Shown here piece after piece: positions 1 to 7,832 of a DNA stretch of 64,000 nt. The stretch comes from Limnohabitans sp. 2KL-1 (lineage in GTDB: Bacteria; Pseudomonadota; Gammaproteobacteria; Burkholderiales; Burkholderiaceae_C): positions 1 through 64,000 of the forward strand of contig NZ_NESL01000001.1 in assembly GCF_003063435.1 (NCBI RefSeq), in the 5' to 3' direction. How positions within the stretch are numbered: position 1 is the first letter of the stretch; each line of letters opens with the position of its first letter. Under the pieces are notes generated by a model, which had not been told where the DNA came from, did not search any database, and saw only the letters and a list, made by a program, of their open reading frames with translations. The position numbers and the translations under genes are program-made.

Positions 1-76
1 ATGGCGTGCCAAGTTAGCTATCGGGGTTGTGGTCCCCAAAAAAGTTTCTCGGCATCTACCCTTGGCTCCTCCACCC

Positions 77-268
77 TCAAGTTTCTTTCATCATTCGGGG
101 CGTCGCTCTGGATTCATGACAGTTAGCCTGTTCAAAGTTTTTGCCGAGTTTTTGCATCTCGATCATGTGGCCGTTGTTGACGGTGGCGATCACGAGTTCG
201 GTGGCGGCGTGGGCCATGCCAGCGCTGAACAGCGCGGCACAGAGGGTGGATGCGAGGCGGAATTTCAC
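77..268 (-). pseudogene. N-terminal fragment of a sugar/polyol ABC-transporter substrate-binding protein
   Basis: A GTG start at 268 lies behind an AGGAGA ribosome binding site and opens a clear Sec signal peptide (LASTLCAALFSAGMAHA). It continues with ATELVIATVNNGHMIEMQKL, which I recognise as the mature N-terminus of polyol-type periplasmic binding proteins. The homology stops after NFEQAN near base 127; the frame then runs through unrelated residues to a stop at 77. Intact family members are about 430 residues, so only roughly 10 percent remains. No other transporter component is nearby. The cut may be a rearrangement, a deletion or an assembly join. I see nothing interpretable in bases 1-76. 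Confidence 0.6.
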
Positions 269-547
269 TGTTGTCTCCTGATGAATAGGGTGAAGATGAA
301 GCGCAACGGTTCTGAAACCGTTGAGGTGAATTCTGGCTGTGTTGTTTTGCGGCATTTATACAAATCAAGTAAACACTTGTACTTTGTTGCGATGCAAGCT
401 CAGTATTTACCCGAATTTTGGGTACAAAGTGTGGATGACCACCTTTCCTTTTTGTATGAAAAGGCTACTTTTGAAGTACGGATGAGTCAGCAGCAAATCT
501 TCTTCAAGCTTGGCCCAGCAGATCTGGCAAGCCATCCATGCTCACAA

Positions 548-561
548 TTGACCCAAGTCAA
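548..561. promoter_or_regulatory. FNR/Anr-like box in the usp promoter region
   Basis: The gap 269-621 contains the palindrome TTGAC-CCAA-GTCAA at 548-561, close to the FNR consensus TTGAT-N4-ATCAA. A possible -10 (TAAAGT, 582-587) would put the transcription start near 594-596, so the box would be centred near -41, the class II FNR position. Universal stress genes are often anaerobically induced by FNR/Anr in proteobacteria. Box and spacing are seen; regulation is inferred. Nothing else is clear in this gap. Confidence 0.5.
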
Positions 562-621
562 CACCTGCTTTTGTGACATCTGTAAAGTCAAACCTTCTTT
601 GATCCGCAACAGGAGACCTTC

Positions 622-1044
622 ATGAAAATCTTATTGGCCGTTGACGGCAGCGAATACACCAAAAAAATGCTGGCCTACATCACCACGCACGAGGAGCTCT
701 TCAGCACGAACAACAGCTACACCCTGTTGACCGTACAGCCGCAGTTGCCACCGCGCGCACGCGCAGCGGTTGGCAAGGAAGTGGTGGAAACCTTTCAGCG
801 TGAAGAAGCTGAAAAAGTGCTCGGCCCGGTCACCAAGTTCCTGCTGCGCCACGACATTGACGCCAAAACCGTCTCCAAGGTGGGCCATGCAGGCGAGATC
901 ATTTCCAAAACCGCCGACAGCGGCAAGTTCGATCTGGTGGTGATGGGCTCGCACGGCCACGGCACACTGGGCAACCTGGTCATGGGTTCGGTCGCCACCC
1001 AAGTGTTGGCGCACTGCAAAGCGCCCGTTTTGTTGGTGCGCTGA
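622..1044 (+). CDS. Universal stress protein, UspA family
   Basis: A 140-residue single Usp domain, the usual size. It opens MKILLAVDGSEYTKKML (the first strand with the nucleotide-contacting Asp) and has the C-terminal motif VVMGSHGHGTLGNLVMGSVA, matching the ATP-binding G-2x-G-9x-G(S/T) signature, so it is likely an ATP-binding subtype. It is cytoplasmic. The start is fixed by AGGAGA at 611-616. It stands alone, with a TetR gene convergent downstream. The FNR-like box at 548-561 suggests induction at low oxygen. The exact stress role cannot be read from sequence. Confidence 0.9.
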   Translation: MKILLAVDGSEYTKKMLAYITTHEELFSTNNSYTLLTVQPQLPPRARAAVGKEVVETFQREEAEKVLGPVTKFLLRHDIDAKTVSKVGHAGEIISKTADSGKFDLVVMGSHGHGTLGNLVMGSVATQVLAHCKAPVLLVR

Positions 1045-1138
1045 AGGCGCTGGACACAACGGCTTGGCTGCCTGCGCCTTGGCTTGAACCATGGCCCACC
1101 GTGTGGGCGATGGCAAGCCGGCCAAACTGAACGGGGCT

Positions 1139-1762
1139 TCAGCGGGCGTTCAAACCGTCAAAGCAAGTGCTCATCACCAAGTCGAGGATTTGCTCGTCGG
1201 TGTGTTGTTCACCCATTTTGAGGAACTCCAGTACCGGGTCGCAAGCGCGGGCGAACAAGGTATAGAGCACGGCCACGGCCGGCAAAGCTCGGTTGATTTG
1301 ACCTTGGGCCTGGGCCTCTTCAATCCAGCCCCCCAAAGCGTCGCTGACTTCCATCAAGCCGTCCATGTAGTCTTTGCTGGCCATCAAGGTGGCTCGCAAA
1401 CTGGAATTCTGGCTGGGCAGCGAAGGCATCTGACCTTGCAACTTGAGCGTCATCGTCCAGCGCGTGACCGCCTTGAGCTTGTCCAAGGCCGACCCATCGG
1501 CCGGAATGTTCTGAATCACGTCTTGCGCCCGCCGCATGGCTGTGACCATGGCGGCGCAGGCCAGCTCTTCCTTGCTGGTGAAATGTTTGTAAAGGCTGGC
1601 CTTGGCAATGCCGACTTCGGCCGCGACCTCGTCGACGGTCATGGCGTCAAACCCTTTTTCGGCCAGCAGGCGATTGACCGACTGGATGATCGCTGTTTCC
1701 CTGGCCGCCAGCATCTGGACCTTGAAAGACTTTTTGGGCGCTTTGGCAATTTCGATGTTCAT
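1139..1762 (-). CDS. TetR/AcrR family transcriptional regulator
   Basis: 207 residues. An N-terminal TetR helix-turn-helix lies at about residues 22-70, with the typical MTVDEVAAEVGIAKASLYKH recognition segment followed by FTSKEELACAAM. The rest is an all-helical ligand/dimer domain with no recognisable ligand signature. It is a cytoplasmic dimeric repressor by family. It lies downstream of phoD on the same strand, with a 168-base gap (1763-1930) that must hold its promoter; I could not define an operator there. The target is unknown, perhaps phoD or itself. Confidence 0.85.
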   Translation of the reverse strand: MNIEIAKAPKKSFKVQMLAARETAIIQSVNRLLAEKGFDAMTVDEVAAEVGIAKASLYKHFTSKEELACAAMVTAMRRAQDVIQNIPADGSALDKLKAVTRWTMTLKLQGQMPSLPSQNSSLRATLMASKDYMDGLMEVSDALGGWIEEAQAQGQINRALPAVAVLYTLFARACDPVLEFLKMGEQHTDEQILDLVMSTCFDGLNAR

Positions 1763-1930
1763 ATTTTGATTCTAGCCCTGGAGATCAAAAAAAGACCCGA
1801 TAGTTACCCTTGAAAACACCCGGTTCAGCAAGCAAGCCTGCCAATGTCAATGGTTACCGGCAGGTTTCGGCCACCCCAACACATGGGCCGCACGCGGGGA
1901 ACATGGCGGGCAGCACGGCCTGCCGCCCGC

Positions 1931-3556
1931 TCACGACACAGGCTGCACCCCGGCAACGCCTTGAACCACCGTCCAGGTGCCTTGCACCCCCAACCGGGCA
2001 TCCGGCGCGGCCGGGTGGGGTGTGGTGCGAAACTGTGCCGTCAACCGATCAGGCCGGATGTCCAGCAAGGTATAGCCCCTTTCGTTGGCGCGGGCATGGC
2101 GGATGTCGGGATTGGCGCTCTGGATCTGCGACAGCAGTTTTTGCGACATGCCTCGTGAACTCACGGAAGTGGTCACCACCTCGCTGGCCAGGATGGGGGA
2201 ACGCTCGTCATTGGCTTGCAAGCGCAGTTGTGCGGCGACATTCATGTGCACATCACCGCCCAACATCACCACATCCATCAAGCGTGCGTCGGCCACGGTC
2301 TGCATCAGCCTGGCCCTTGCTTGCGGGTAACCGTCCCAGCCATCGGTGAAAGCACTGCGTCCCAATGGCGTGTTCAAACCGGCGCTGGCCATCAAAGTCG
2401 ACTGGGCCAACAACTTCCAACGCCGTTGGCTTTGCGTGAGGCCATTGGTGAGCCATTGCTCTTGGGCCATGCCCAACATGCTGCGCGACGGATCGGCCAA
2501 GGCATCGCAGCCCATCACCACCCGCCCACCACCACGCATCGGGTCCGGGCACGCTTGGTGATGGCGGTACTGGCGGCAATCAAGCGTCCACAAGTCGGCC
2601 AGCTTGCCCCAGGCCATGCGATCGTGAATGCGCATCTGGCTGAGGTTGGCAGGGTCGGGGCCCAAGCGCACCGGCATGTGTTCAAAATAAGCTTGGTACG
2701 CTGCTGCCCGGCGGCGCAGAAATACCTGCGGATCGGTGAATTGACGGTCCAGGTCGTTGGCGTAGTCGTTGACCACCTCGTGGTCGTCCCAGGTCATGAC
2801 CCATGGGTGCGCCGCATGACAGGCCTGCAAATCGGGGTCGGTCTTGTAATGGGCGTGACGCTCACGGTACTCATCGAGAGACAAGGGCTCGGCCCCGTCA
2901 TGGGCACGTATCTTGTATGCCGCATTGGTGCTCTCGTAAATGTAGTCACCGACAAACAGCACCAGGTCCAACGCTTGACCGGCCATGTCACGGTGCGCCA
3001 CAAAGTGGCCTTGTTCGTAATGCTGACAAGACGCCAAACCGATGCGCAAACGGTCCACCGCCTCGTGCAATGCCGGACTGGTGCGCGTATGGCCCAACGG
3101 GCTGACGGCATTGCCACACACAAAACGGTACCAATAATGTCGCCCCGGCTGCAAGCCGTCGGCCAGCACATGCACACTGTGCCCCCGGCTGGCATCGGTC
3201 TGCACGCGCCACTGACGCAGCGGGTGACGCAATGCGGCATCGACAAACACCTCGCACACCACGGGCACCGCTTGCGCCTTCAGCGCCGCATCGGCTTCGG
3301 TGATGCGCAAGCGTGTCCACAACACCACACTGCCCGGTTGCGGCTGGCCGCTGGCCACGCCCAAACAGAAAGGATCGTTTTGCCAACGCGGTCCCGTGAC
3401 AGCCCCCTTGACACCGCCGACGGGCTGCGCGCGGGCAGTAGGCGATAGCCAAGGAGAAACGGCCAGCGCCAGTGCCATGCGTTGCCAGTCCCGGCGGGTC
3501 AGGGCAGACCGTGAATGGAAGTTCGCCAGGGAAATCAAGGGATCGGGGTTTTTCAT
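1931..3556 (-). CDS. phoD: Alkaline phosphatase D family protein (PhoD-like), Tat-exported
   Basis: 541 residues from ATG 3556; a longer frame to 3607 exists, but the downstream start places the twin-arginine motif (LTRRDWQRM) correctly before a hydrophobic stretch ending in ARA. Hallmarks of PhoD phosphodiesterases/phosphatases follow: VASGQPQPGSVVLWTRL, the metal-site segments LVFVGDYIYES and VMTWDDHEVVNDYA, and VVMLGGDVHMN. Family members hydrolyse phosphomonoesters and diesters in the periplasm using iron and calcium. It is divergent from the EamA gene, 103 bases away. No Pho box was recognised. Confidence 0.88.
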   Translation of the reverse strand: MKNPDPLISLANFHSRSALTRRDWQRMALALAVSPWLSPTARAQPVGGVKGAVTGPRWQNDPFCLGVASGQPQPGSVVLWTRLRITEADAALKAQAVPVVCEVFVDAALRHPLRQWRVQTDASRGHSVHVLADGLQPGRHYWYRFVCGNAVSPLGHTRTSPALHEAVDRLRIGLASCQHYEQGHFVAHRDMAGQALDLVLFVGDYIYESTNAAYKIRAHDGAEPLSLDEYRERHAHYKTDPDLQACHAAHPWVMTWDDHEVVNDYANDLDRQFTDPQVFLRRRAAAYQAYFEHMPVRLGPDPANLSQMRIHDRMAWGKLADLWTLDCRQYRHHQACPDPMRGGGRVVMGCDALADPSRSMLGMAQEQWLTNGLTQSQRRWKLLAQSTLMASAGLNTPLGRSAFTDGWDGYPQARARLMQTVADARLMDVVMLGGDVHMNVAAQLRLQANDERSPILASEVVTTSVSSRGMSQKLLSQIQSANPDIRHARANERGYTLLDIRPDRLTAQFRTTPHPAAPDARLGVQGTWTVVQGVAGVQPVS

Positions 3557-3659
3557 GTACTGCGCCCGTGCAACACAAGGCACAGGAGGCAGGCATGTTA
3601 CCTGCACCTGCGCATGAGGTGGCCGTCTGTGACAGTTCGCTCACCCCGGGCAAGGCACA

Positions 3660-4556
3660 ATGCGCGACATGAATGGGCGCAAAGAAAATCTGGACAGTTT
3701 GGCGGTGGGCATGTTACTGGCATGCTGCATGTTTTGGGGCCTGCAGCAGGTGCTGGTCAAGTTGATCCTGTCCGAGGTCGCGCCCCTGTTCCAGACCAGT
3801 TTGCGTTGCATCGGTGCCTGCGTGCTGCTGCTGGTCTGGTGCCGCATGCGCGGCATCCAATTGTGGCAACGCGACGGCAGCCTGTGGCCCGGACTGTTGG
3901 CTGGCGGCCTGTTTGCCGCAGAATTCGTCTGCATTTATTTGGGCCTGCTGCACACCACGGCATCGCGCCTGACGGTGTTTCTGTACACCGCCCCATTTTG
4001 GGTGGCTGCGCTGGTGCCCTGGGTCGTCCCCTCCGAACGCCTGCGCCCCATGCAATGGCTGGGCATGGCCTGCGCTTTCGTGGCGGTGGTCTTTGCCATG
4101 CGCGATGGCGTAGCGACCAGCGTGGGCGCAGGCAACATGGGCGACTGGTTGGGCCTGACTGCGGGCGCCTTGTGGGGCCTGACCACGGTCAGCATCCGAG
4201 CCAACCAACTCACCCGCATCGCTCCGGAAAAGCTGTTGCTCTACCAAATCGCCACCACGGCGGTGGTGGTGCCCTGGATATCCCTGGCCTTGGGCGAAAC
4301 CTGGTCATTCAATTGGAGCCCGCTGGCCTGGGGTTCGATGCTGGCACAAACCGCGATCGGTGCCTTCGCGAGCTACCTGGCCTGGATGTGGATGCTGGGC
4401 CACTACCCCGCCACGAAAATTTCGGTGTTCGTGTTTTTGACCCCGCTGTTCGCGCTGCTGTTTGGCACTTGGCTGCTCGGCGAAACGGCCACACCCACGC
4501 TGCTGGCATCGTTGGGTCTGGTGGCTGTGGGCATTGTGCTGGTCAACCGAAAATGA
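3660..4556 (+). CDS. DMT superfamily permease with two EamA domains
   Basis: 298 residues with about ten predicted transmembrane helices in two EamA repeats, the usual length and layout of the drug/metabolite transporter superfamily. Recognisable stretches are GLQQVLVKLILSEVAPLFQ in the first helix pair and PATKISVFVFLTPLFALLFG near the end of the second repeat. It is an inner-membrane exporter of unknown substrate. It is divergent from phoD and 104 bases upstream of the acuI-like gene on the same strand, but the two need not be co-transcribed. Confidence 0.88.
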   Translation: MRDMNGRKENLDSLAVGMLLACCMFWGLQQVLVKLILSEVAPLFQTSLRCIGACVLLLVWCRMRGIQLWQRDGSLWPGLLAGGLFAAEFVCIYLGLLHTTASRLTVFLYTAPFWVAALVPWVVPSERLRPMQWLGMACAFVAVVFAMRDGVATSVGAGNMGDWLGLTAGALWGLTTVSIRANQLTRIAPEKLLLYQIATTAVVVPWISLALGETWSFNWSPLAWGSMLAQTAIGAFASYLAWMWMLGHYPATKISVFVFLTPLFALLFGTWLLGETATPTLLASLGLVAVGIVLVNRK

Positions 4557-4660
4557 TTTCCCCCGTAGCTCGGTGCATCAGCGCCGACTCTGCCCTTTGT
4601 TGAAACCTGGCCGTCGGGGCTGAAGTCACCGACCCACAACCCCCCTCTAAAGGAAGCGCC

Positions 4661-5653
4661 ATGACCTACCAAGCCCTGCAAATTGAAAAAGACGACGCCG
4701 GTTACCGCTGCACGCTGCAAACGCTCGACGACAGCGCCTTGCCCGAGGGCGATGTGACGGTGCAGGTGGACTATTCCACCGTCAATTACAAAGACGGCTT
4801 GGCCATCACCGGCAAATCGCCCGTGGTGCGCAAATTTCCGCTCACGCCCGGCATTGACCTGGCGGGCACCGTGACCGAGAGCCAGCACCCGCTCTTCAAA
4901 GCGGGCGACCAAGTGGTGCTCAACGGCTGGGGCGTGGGCGAAAGCCACAGCGGCGGTCTGGCGCAAAAGGCGCGCCTCAAAGGCGACTGGCTGGTGAAGT
5001 TGCCCGCCGCCTTCACCCCGCGCCAGGCCATGGCCATTGGCACGGCAGGCTACACCGCCATGCTGTGCGTGATGGCGCTGCAAAAGCACGGCGTCACACC
5101 CGCCAGCGGCGACATTTTGGTCACGGGTGCGGGCGGCGGCGTGGGCAGCGTGGCGATTGCGCTGCTGGCCAAGCTGGGTTACCGCGTGGTGGCCAGCACC
5201 GGCCGCCTGCAAGAGGCCGACTACCTGCGCCAACTGGGCGCGGCCGACGTGATGGACCGGGCCGAACTGTCTGCCCCCGGCAAACCGCTGGCCAAAGAAC
5301 GCTGGGCGGGCGTGGTCGACACCGTGGGCAGCCACACGCTGGCCAACGCCTGCGCCAGCACGAAATACGGCGGCGTGGTCACCGCTTGCGGCCTGGCCCA
5401 GGGCATGGACTTTCCGTCGAGCGTGGCCCCTTTCATCTTGCGCGGCGTGACGCTGGCGGGCATCGACAGCGTGATGGCCCCGCGTGCCGTGCGTGAAGCA
5501 GCCTGGGCGCGACTGGCGCAAGACCTGGACACCGCCCAGCTGGAGCGCATGACCCGTGAAGTGGGACTGGCTGATGCCATTGGCTTGGGCGCGGAGATTT
5601 TGGCGGGGCAAGTCCGTGGGCGGGTGGTGGTGAAGATCAGCGATGTGATCTGA
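4661..5653 (+). CDS. acuI: Acrylyl-CoA reductase-type MDR oxidoreductase (AcuI/YhdH family)
   Basis: 330 residues, the normal length. It shows the medium-chain reductase plan without catalytic zinc: [20 protein letters not shown] and [13 protein letters not shown] in the GroES-like half, then the NADPH-binding [19 protein letters not shown] near residues 150-170. This combination is characteristic of YhdH/AcuI, which reduces acryloyl-CoA to propionyl-CoA with NADPH, in 3-hydroxypropionate or DMSP breakdown or as detoxification. AAAGGAAGC just upstream supports the start. No other DMSP genes are present, so a protective role is the safer inference. Confidence 0.88.
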   Translation: MTYQALQIEKDDAGYRCTLQTLDDSALPEGDVTVQVDYSTVNYKDGLAITGKSPVVRKFPLTPGIDLAGTVTESQHPLFKAGDQVVLNGWGVGESHSGGLAQKARLKGDWLVKLPAAFTPRQAMAIGTAGYTAMLCVMALQKHGVTPASGDILVTGAGGGVGSVAIALLAKLGYRVVASTGRLQEADYLRQLGAADVMDRAELSAPGKPLAKERWAGVVDTVGSHTLANACASTKYGGVVTACGLAQGMDFPSSVAPFILRGVTLAGIDSVMAPRAVREAAWARLAQDLDTAQLERMTREVGLADAIGLGAEILAGQVRGRVVVKISDVI

Positions 5654-5947
5654 TGCCCTATTTATCATCAAATGGATGATGTCGTCGATTCAAATACCGA
5701 TGCTGTATTTGGCATCATTTTTGATAATGGCTTCAAAAATTTCATTGCCAGCATCACTTAACTGCTGCAAACAAAAAAATTATGGATGGATTCAAAGCTG
5801 CCGGTCACAACAACGATCTTCGAATCGATGATATATTTGCCCTCAAAATGACGGGGCTGAGGGCGTTAAAACCTTCGATTCGCCACTTGGTTTGATGACA
5901 AATAAAGCACTGTTTGTTGCCTACTGAACTGCCTTGGAGAAGCGCCT
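5654..5947. other. Intergenic region upstream of the first hip operon
   Basis: This is 294 bases, noticeably more AT-rich than its surroundings, the first sign of the accessory island. An inverted repeat ATCATC-AAATG-GATGAT lies close after the acuI stop. The ribosome site GGAG at 5936-5939 serves the HipB-like gene. I found no clear operator palindrome and no additional open frame that looks real. Confidence 0.4.
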
Positions 5948-6268
5948 ATGTCCATGCACCTGACGAACTTGCCCGAGCTGGGTTTGGCGCTTGCGCGTCT
6001 GCGACGCGATCAAGGCCTCTCCCAGCGCGAGCTTGGCAAGCTCTGTGGCATGGCGCAGTCCACGCTGGCCCGGCTAGAGACTGGCCAACTCAGCGAATTT
6101 GGCTCCCGAAAACTCCTGCGCCTGCTGGAGGTACTGGGGGCTGGCCTGAGCGTGACCCCTCTGCGTGGGTCCGGGGCCAGCTTTACCCTGGACGACGCGC
6201 TGGCCGAGCGCCGAACGCAGGTTGAATTAGAAGCCCAACCCCCACTGACCCAACGAGCCAGGGGGTGA
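5948..6268 (+). CDS. hipB: HipB-like XRE-family antitoxin
   Basis: 106 residues with one XRE helix-turn-helix at about 10-65 (LGLALARLRRDQGLSQRELG, then MAQSTLARLETGQLSEFG). The C-terminal tail is short and probably disordered, as in HipB, where it neutralises and is proteolysed. GGAG at 5936-5939 supports ATG 5948; a second ATG is two codons on. The stop is three bases before the HipA-like start, so the two are translationally coupled. By family the HipB dimer binds and inhibits HipA and represses the operon. Confidence 0.82.
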   Translation: MSMHLTNLPELGLALARLRRDQGLSQRELGKLCGMAQSTLARLETGQLSEFGSRKLLRLLEVLGAGLSVTPLRGSGASFTLDDALAERRTQVELEAQPPLTQRARG

Positions 6269-6271
6269 TCC

Positions 6272-7603
6272 ATGAAACTGACCGTCTTTGTCCATGACAC
6301 AGCAGTGGCCACGCTGGACTCGCCCGATGGCTTTGGGCATGTGCTCTCCTACTACCCTACGGCCAAGCCCGAGCAATTCACCTCCTTGCTCATGCCCGTG
6401 CGCACCCAGTCTTACGACTATCCGGAGCTGCACCCGCTCTTTCGGATGAACCTGCCCGAGGGCTTCCTGCTCTCGGTGCTTCAGGAGCGCCTGGGACCCC
6501 ATATCGGCGCTTCGCCCCTGAACTTGTTGAGCGTGGTTGGACGCAATGCCATCGGCCGCGTGAAAGTCGCCCCTGAGGGAGCGGACCCCAAGTCGCCACC
6601 ACTGGCCTTCGAGGTGCGCAACATCTTGCGCGGTGACAACTCGGAGCAGGCCTTCATGAGCCTCGTGCGGGAGTTTGCCGTAAGCGGGGTCAGCGGCGTG
6701 GTGCCCAAGTTCCTTGCGCCGGCTGCTGCGGGCCAAGATGCCAACCAACTGCCCGGCAAGACCACACTGGCCACCGAAAAATTCATTGTCAAGGGAACGC
6801 CCGCTTCCCTGCCTGGAGTAGCGCTGAACGAACATTTCTGCATGCAAGTGGCGCAGCACGCCTTTGGCAACGCCGCAAAGACCGAGGTCTCCGACGACTC
6901 ACAGGCCTTGGTCGTACACCGCTTTGACTACGAAGAAGACGGCCAAACCCGCCTAGGCATGGAAGATCTTTGCAGCCTGCTTTCTCTGCGACCGGAACAG
7001 AAATATGACGCCACTTGGGAGCGCGTCGTCAAGCGCATCAAGGACGTGACCCCTGTTGGGTGCCAGGCCGCCGCACTCTCGGACTTGGGCAACCTCTTGC
7101 TGCTGACTTATGCGCTGCGCAACGCAGACTGCCACACCAAAAACATCGCCTTGCTCTATTCGAGCCGGCAGGATGTACGACTGGCCCCCGTCTACGACAT
7201 GCTCAGCATCACCGTCTACGACGACTATTGCAACAATCCGCCAGGCATGTCCATCCAAGGCCGCCAGACCTGGAACCCAGGTAAGGCGCTGCCCCTGTTC
7301 TTGCAGCACTACTGTGGCATCGGGTTGGCTGAGGTCCATGCCAAAGTTGAACGCGTGTGCGAGGCCATCGTGGCGGTATCACCAGATGTACTGCGCGCCA
7401 TGCATGACCACAAGCACTTCACCGAGGTGGGTGTGCGCATGCTGCGAGCCTGGAACGAGGGCATGAACAGCCTTCGTCTGCAAAAAGCTTGGAACCTGCC
7501 GAGCCTGGACCACTTGTTAGAGGATGAGTCACTTGCCAGAGTAGCCGACCCGAAAGCACCCCGAAAAGTCCTGGGCCGCAGCCCTTTGAAACTGATGAGC
7601 TGA
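6272..7603 (+). CDS. hipA: HipA-family serine/threonine kinase toxin
   Basis: 443 residues, the usual HipA size. The N-subdomain covers about 1-100. The nucleotide-binding Lys is in EKFIVKGTP, the catalytic loop is ALRNADCHTKNIALLY and the metal-binding segment is LAPVYDMLSI, so all key kinase residues are present. HipA kinases phosphorylate translation components (glutamyl-tRNA synthetase for E. coli HipA) and cause growth arrest. It is paired with the HipB-like gene three bases upstream. This is the first of three HipA-family kinases within 11 kb, each from a different subgroup. Confidence 0.85.
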   Translation: MKLTVFVHDTAVATLDSPDGFGHVLSYYPTAKPEQFTSLLMPVRTQSYDYPELHPLFRMNLPEGFLLSVLQERLGPHIGASPLNLLSVVGRNAIGRVKVAPEGADPKSPPLAFEVRNILRGDNSEQAFMSLVREFAVSGVSGVVPKFLAPAAAGQDANQLPGKTTLATEKFIVKGTPASLPGVALNEHFCMQVAQHAFGNAAKTEVSDDSQALVVHRFDYEEDGQTRLGMEDLCSLLSLRPEQKYDATWERVVKRIKDVTPVGCQAAALSDLGNLLLLTYALRNADCHTKNIALLYSSRQDVRLAPVYDMLSITVYDDYCNNPPGMSIQGRQTWNPGKALPLFLQHYCGIGLAEVHAKVERVCEAIVAVSPDVLRAMHDHKHFTEVGVRMLRAWNEGMNSLRLQKAWNLPSLDHLLEDESLARVADPKAPRKVLGRSPLKLMS

Positions 7604-7759
7604 GACATTCAACCAATTTAGAGGCGCTGCGCTTGGCTTGACACAGGCATGCCAAGCTTGCATTTTTTGATCATTGCATCAACAAATGACCCCCAAACGG
7701 GAGGCTTTTGAGGGGTTTTCTGCGCCGCCGAAGCTGGCAGCCGAGACGAACAAAATTGG

Positions 7760-7784
7760 CCGCTCACCCTTGCTGGGTGAGCGG
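7760..7784. terminator. Perfect hairpin between hipA and the methyltransferase gene
   Basis: A 10-base perfect stem CCGCTCACCC/GGGTGAGCGG with a TTGCT loop, followed by TAAAAAATA on the plus strand and flanked by AAAATT on the other side. The stem is strong, but the T-tract on either strand is poor. It could end hipBA transcription or act as a structured leader. Confidence 0.45.
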
Positions 7785-7797
7785 TAAAAAATATGAA

Positions 7798-7817
7798 TTC
7801 AAAAGAATTCTTTTGAA
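7798..7817. promoter_or_regulatory. 20-base perfect palindrome just before the methyltransferase start
   Basis: The half-sites TTCAAAAGAA and TTCTTTTGAA abut to give a perfect 20-base palindrome ending 15 bases before the ATG at 7833. Such perfect symmetry next to a restriction-modification gene suggests an operator for autoregulation or a transcript hairpin that would occlude initiation. No separate controller gene is evident. Confidence 0.5.
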
Positions 7818-7832
7818 AAAGGCTGACGCACA

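Noticed and set aside
26-40. GGGG-N7-CCCC hairpin near the left edge as an insertion-sequence end or terminator
   Set aside because: Only four base pairs and no partner inverted repeat or transposase in view.
1091-1813. Long plus-strand frame of 240 codons opposite the TetR gene
   Set aside because: It is antisense to a clear TetR regulator and its composition is that of a shadow frame in high-GC DNA.
2216-3448. 410-codon plus-strand frame
   Set aside because: Entirely antisense to phoD; no family motif, skewed residue composition.
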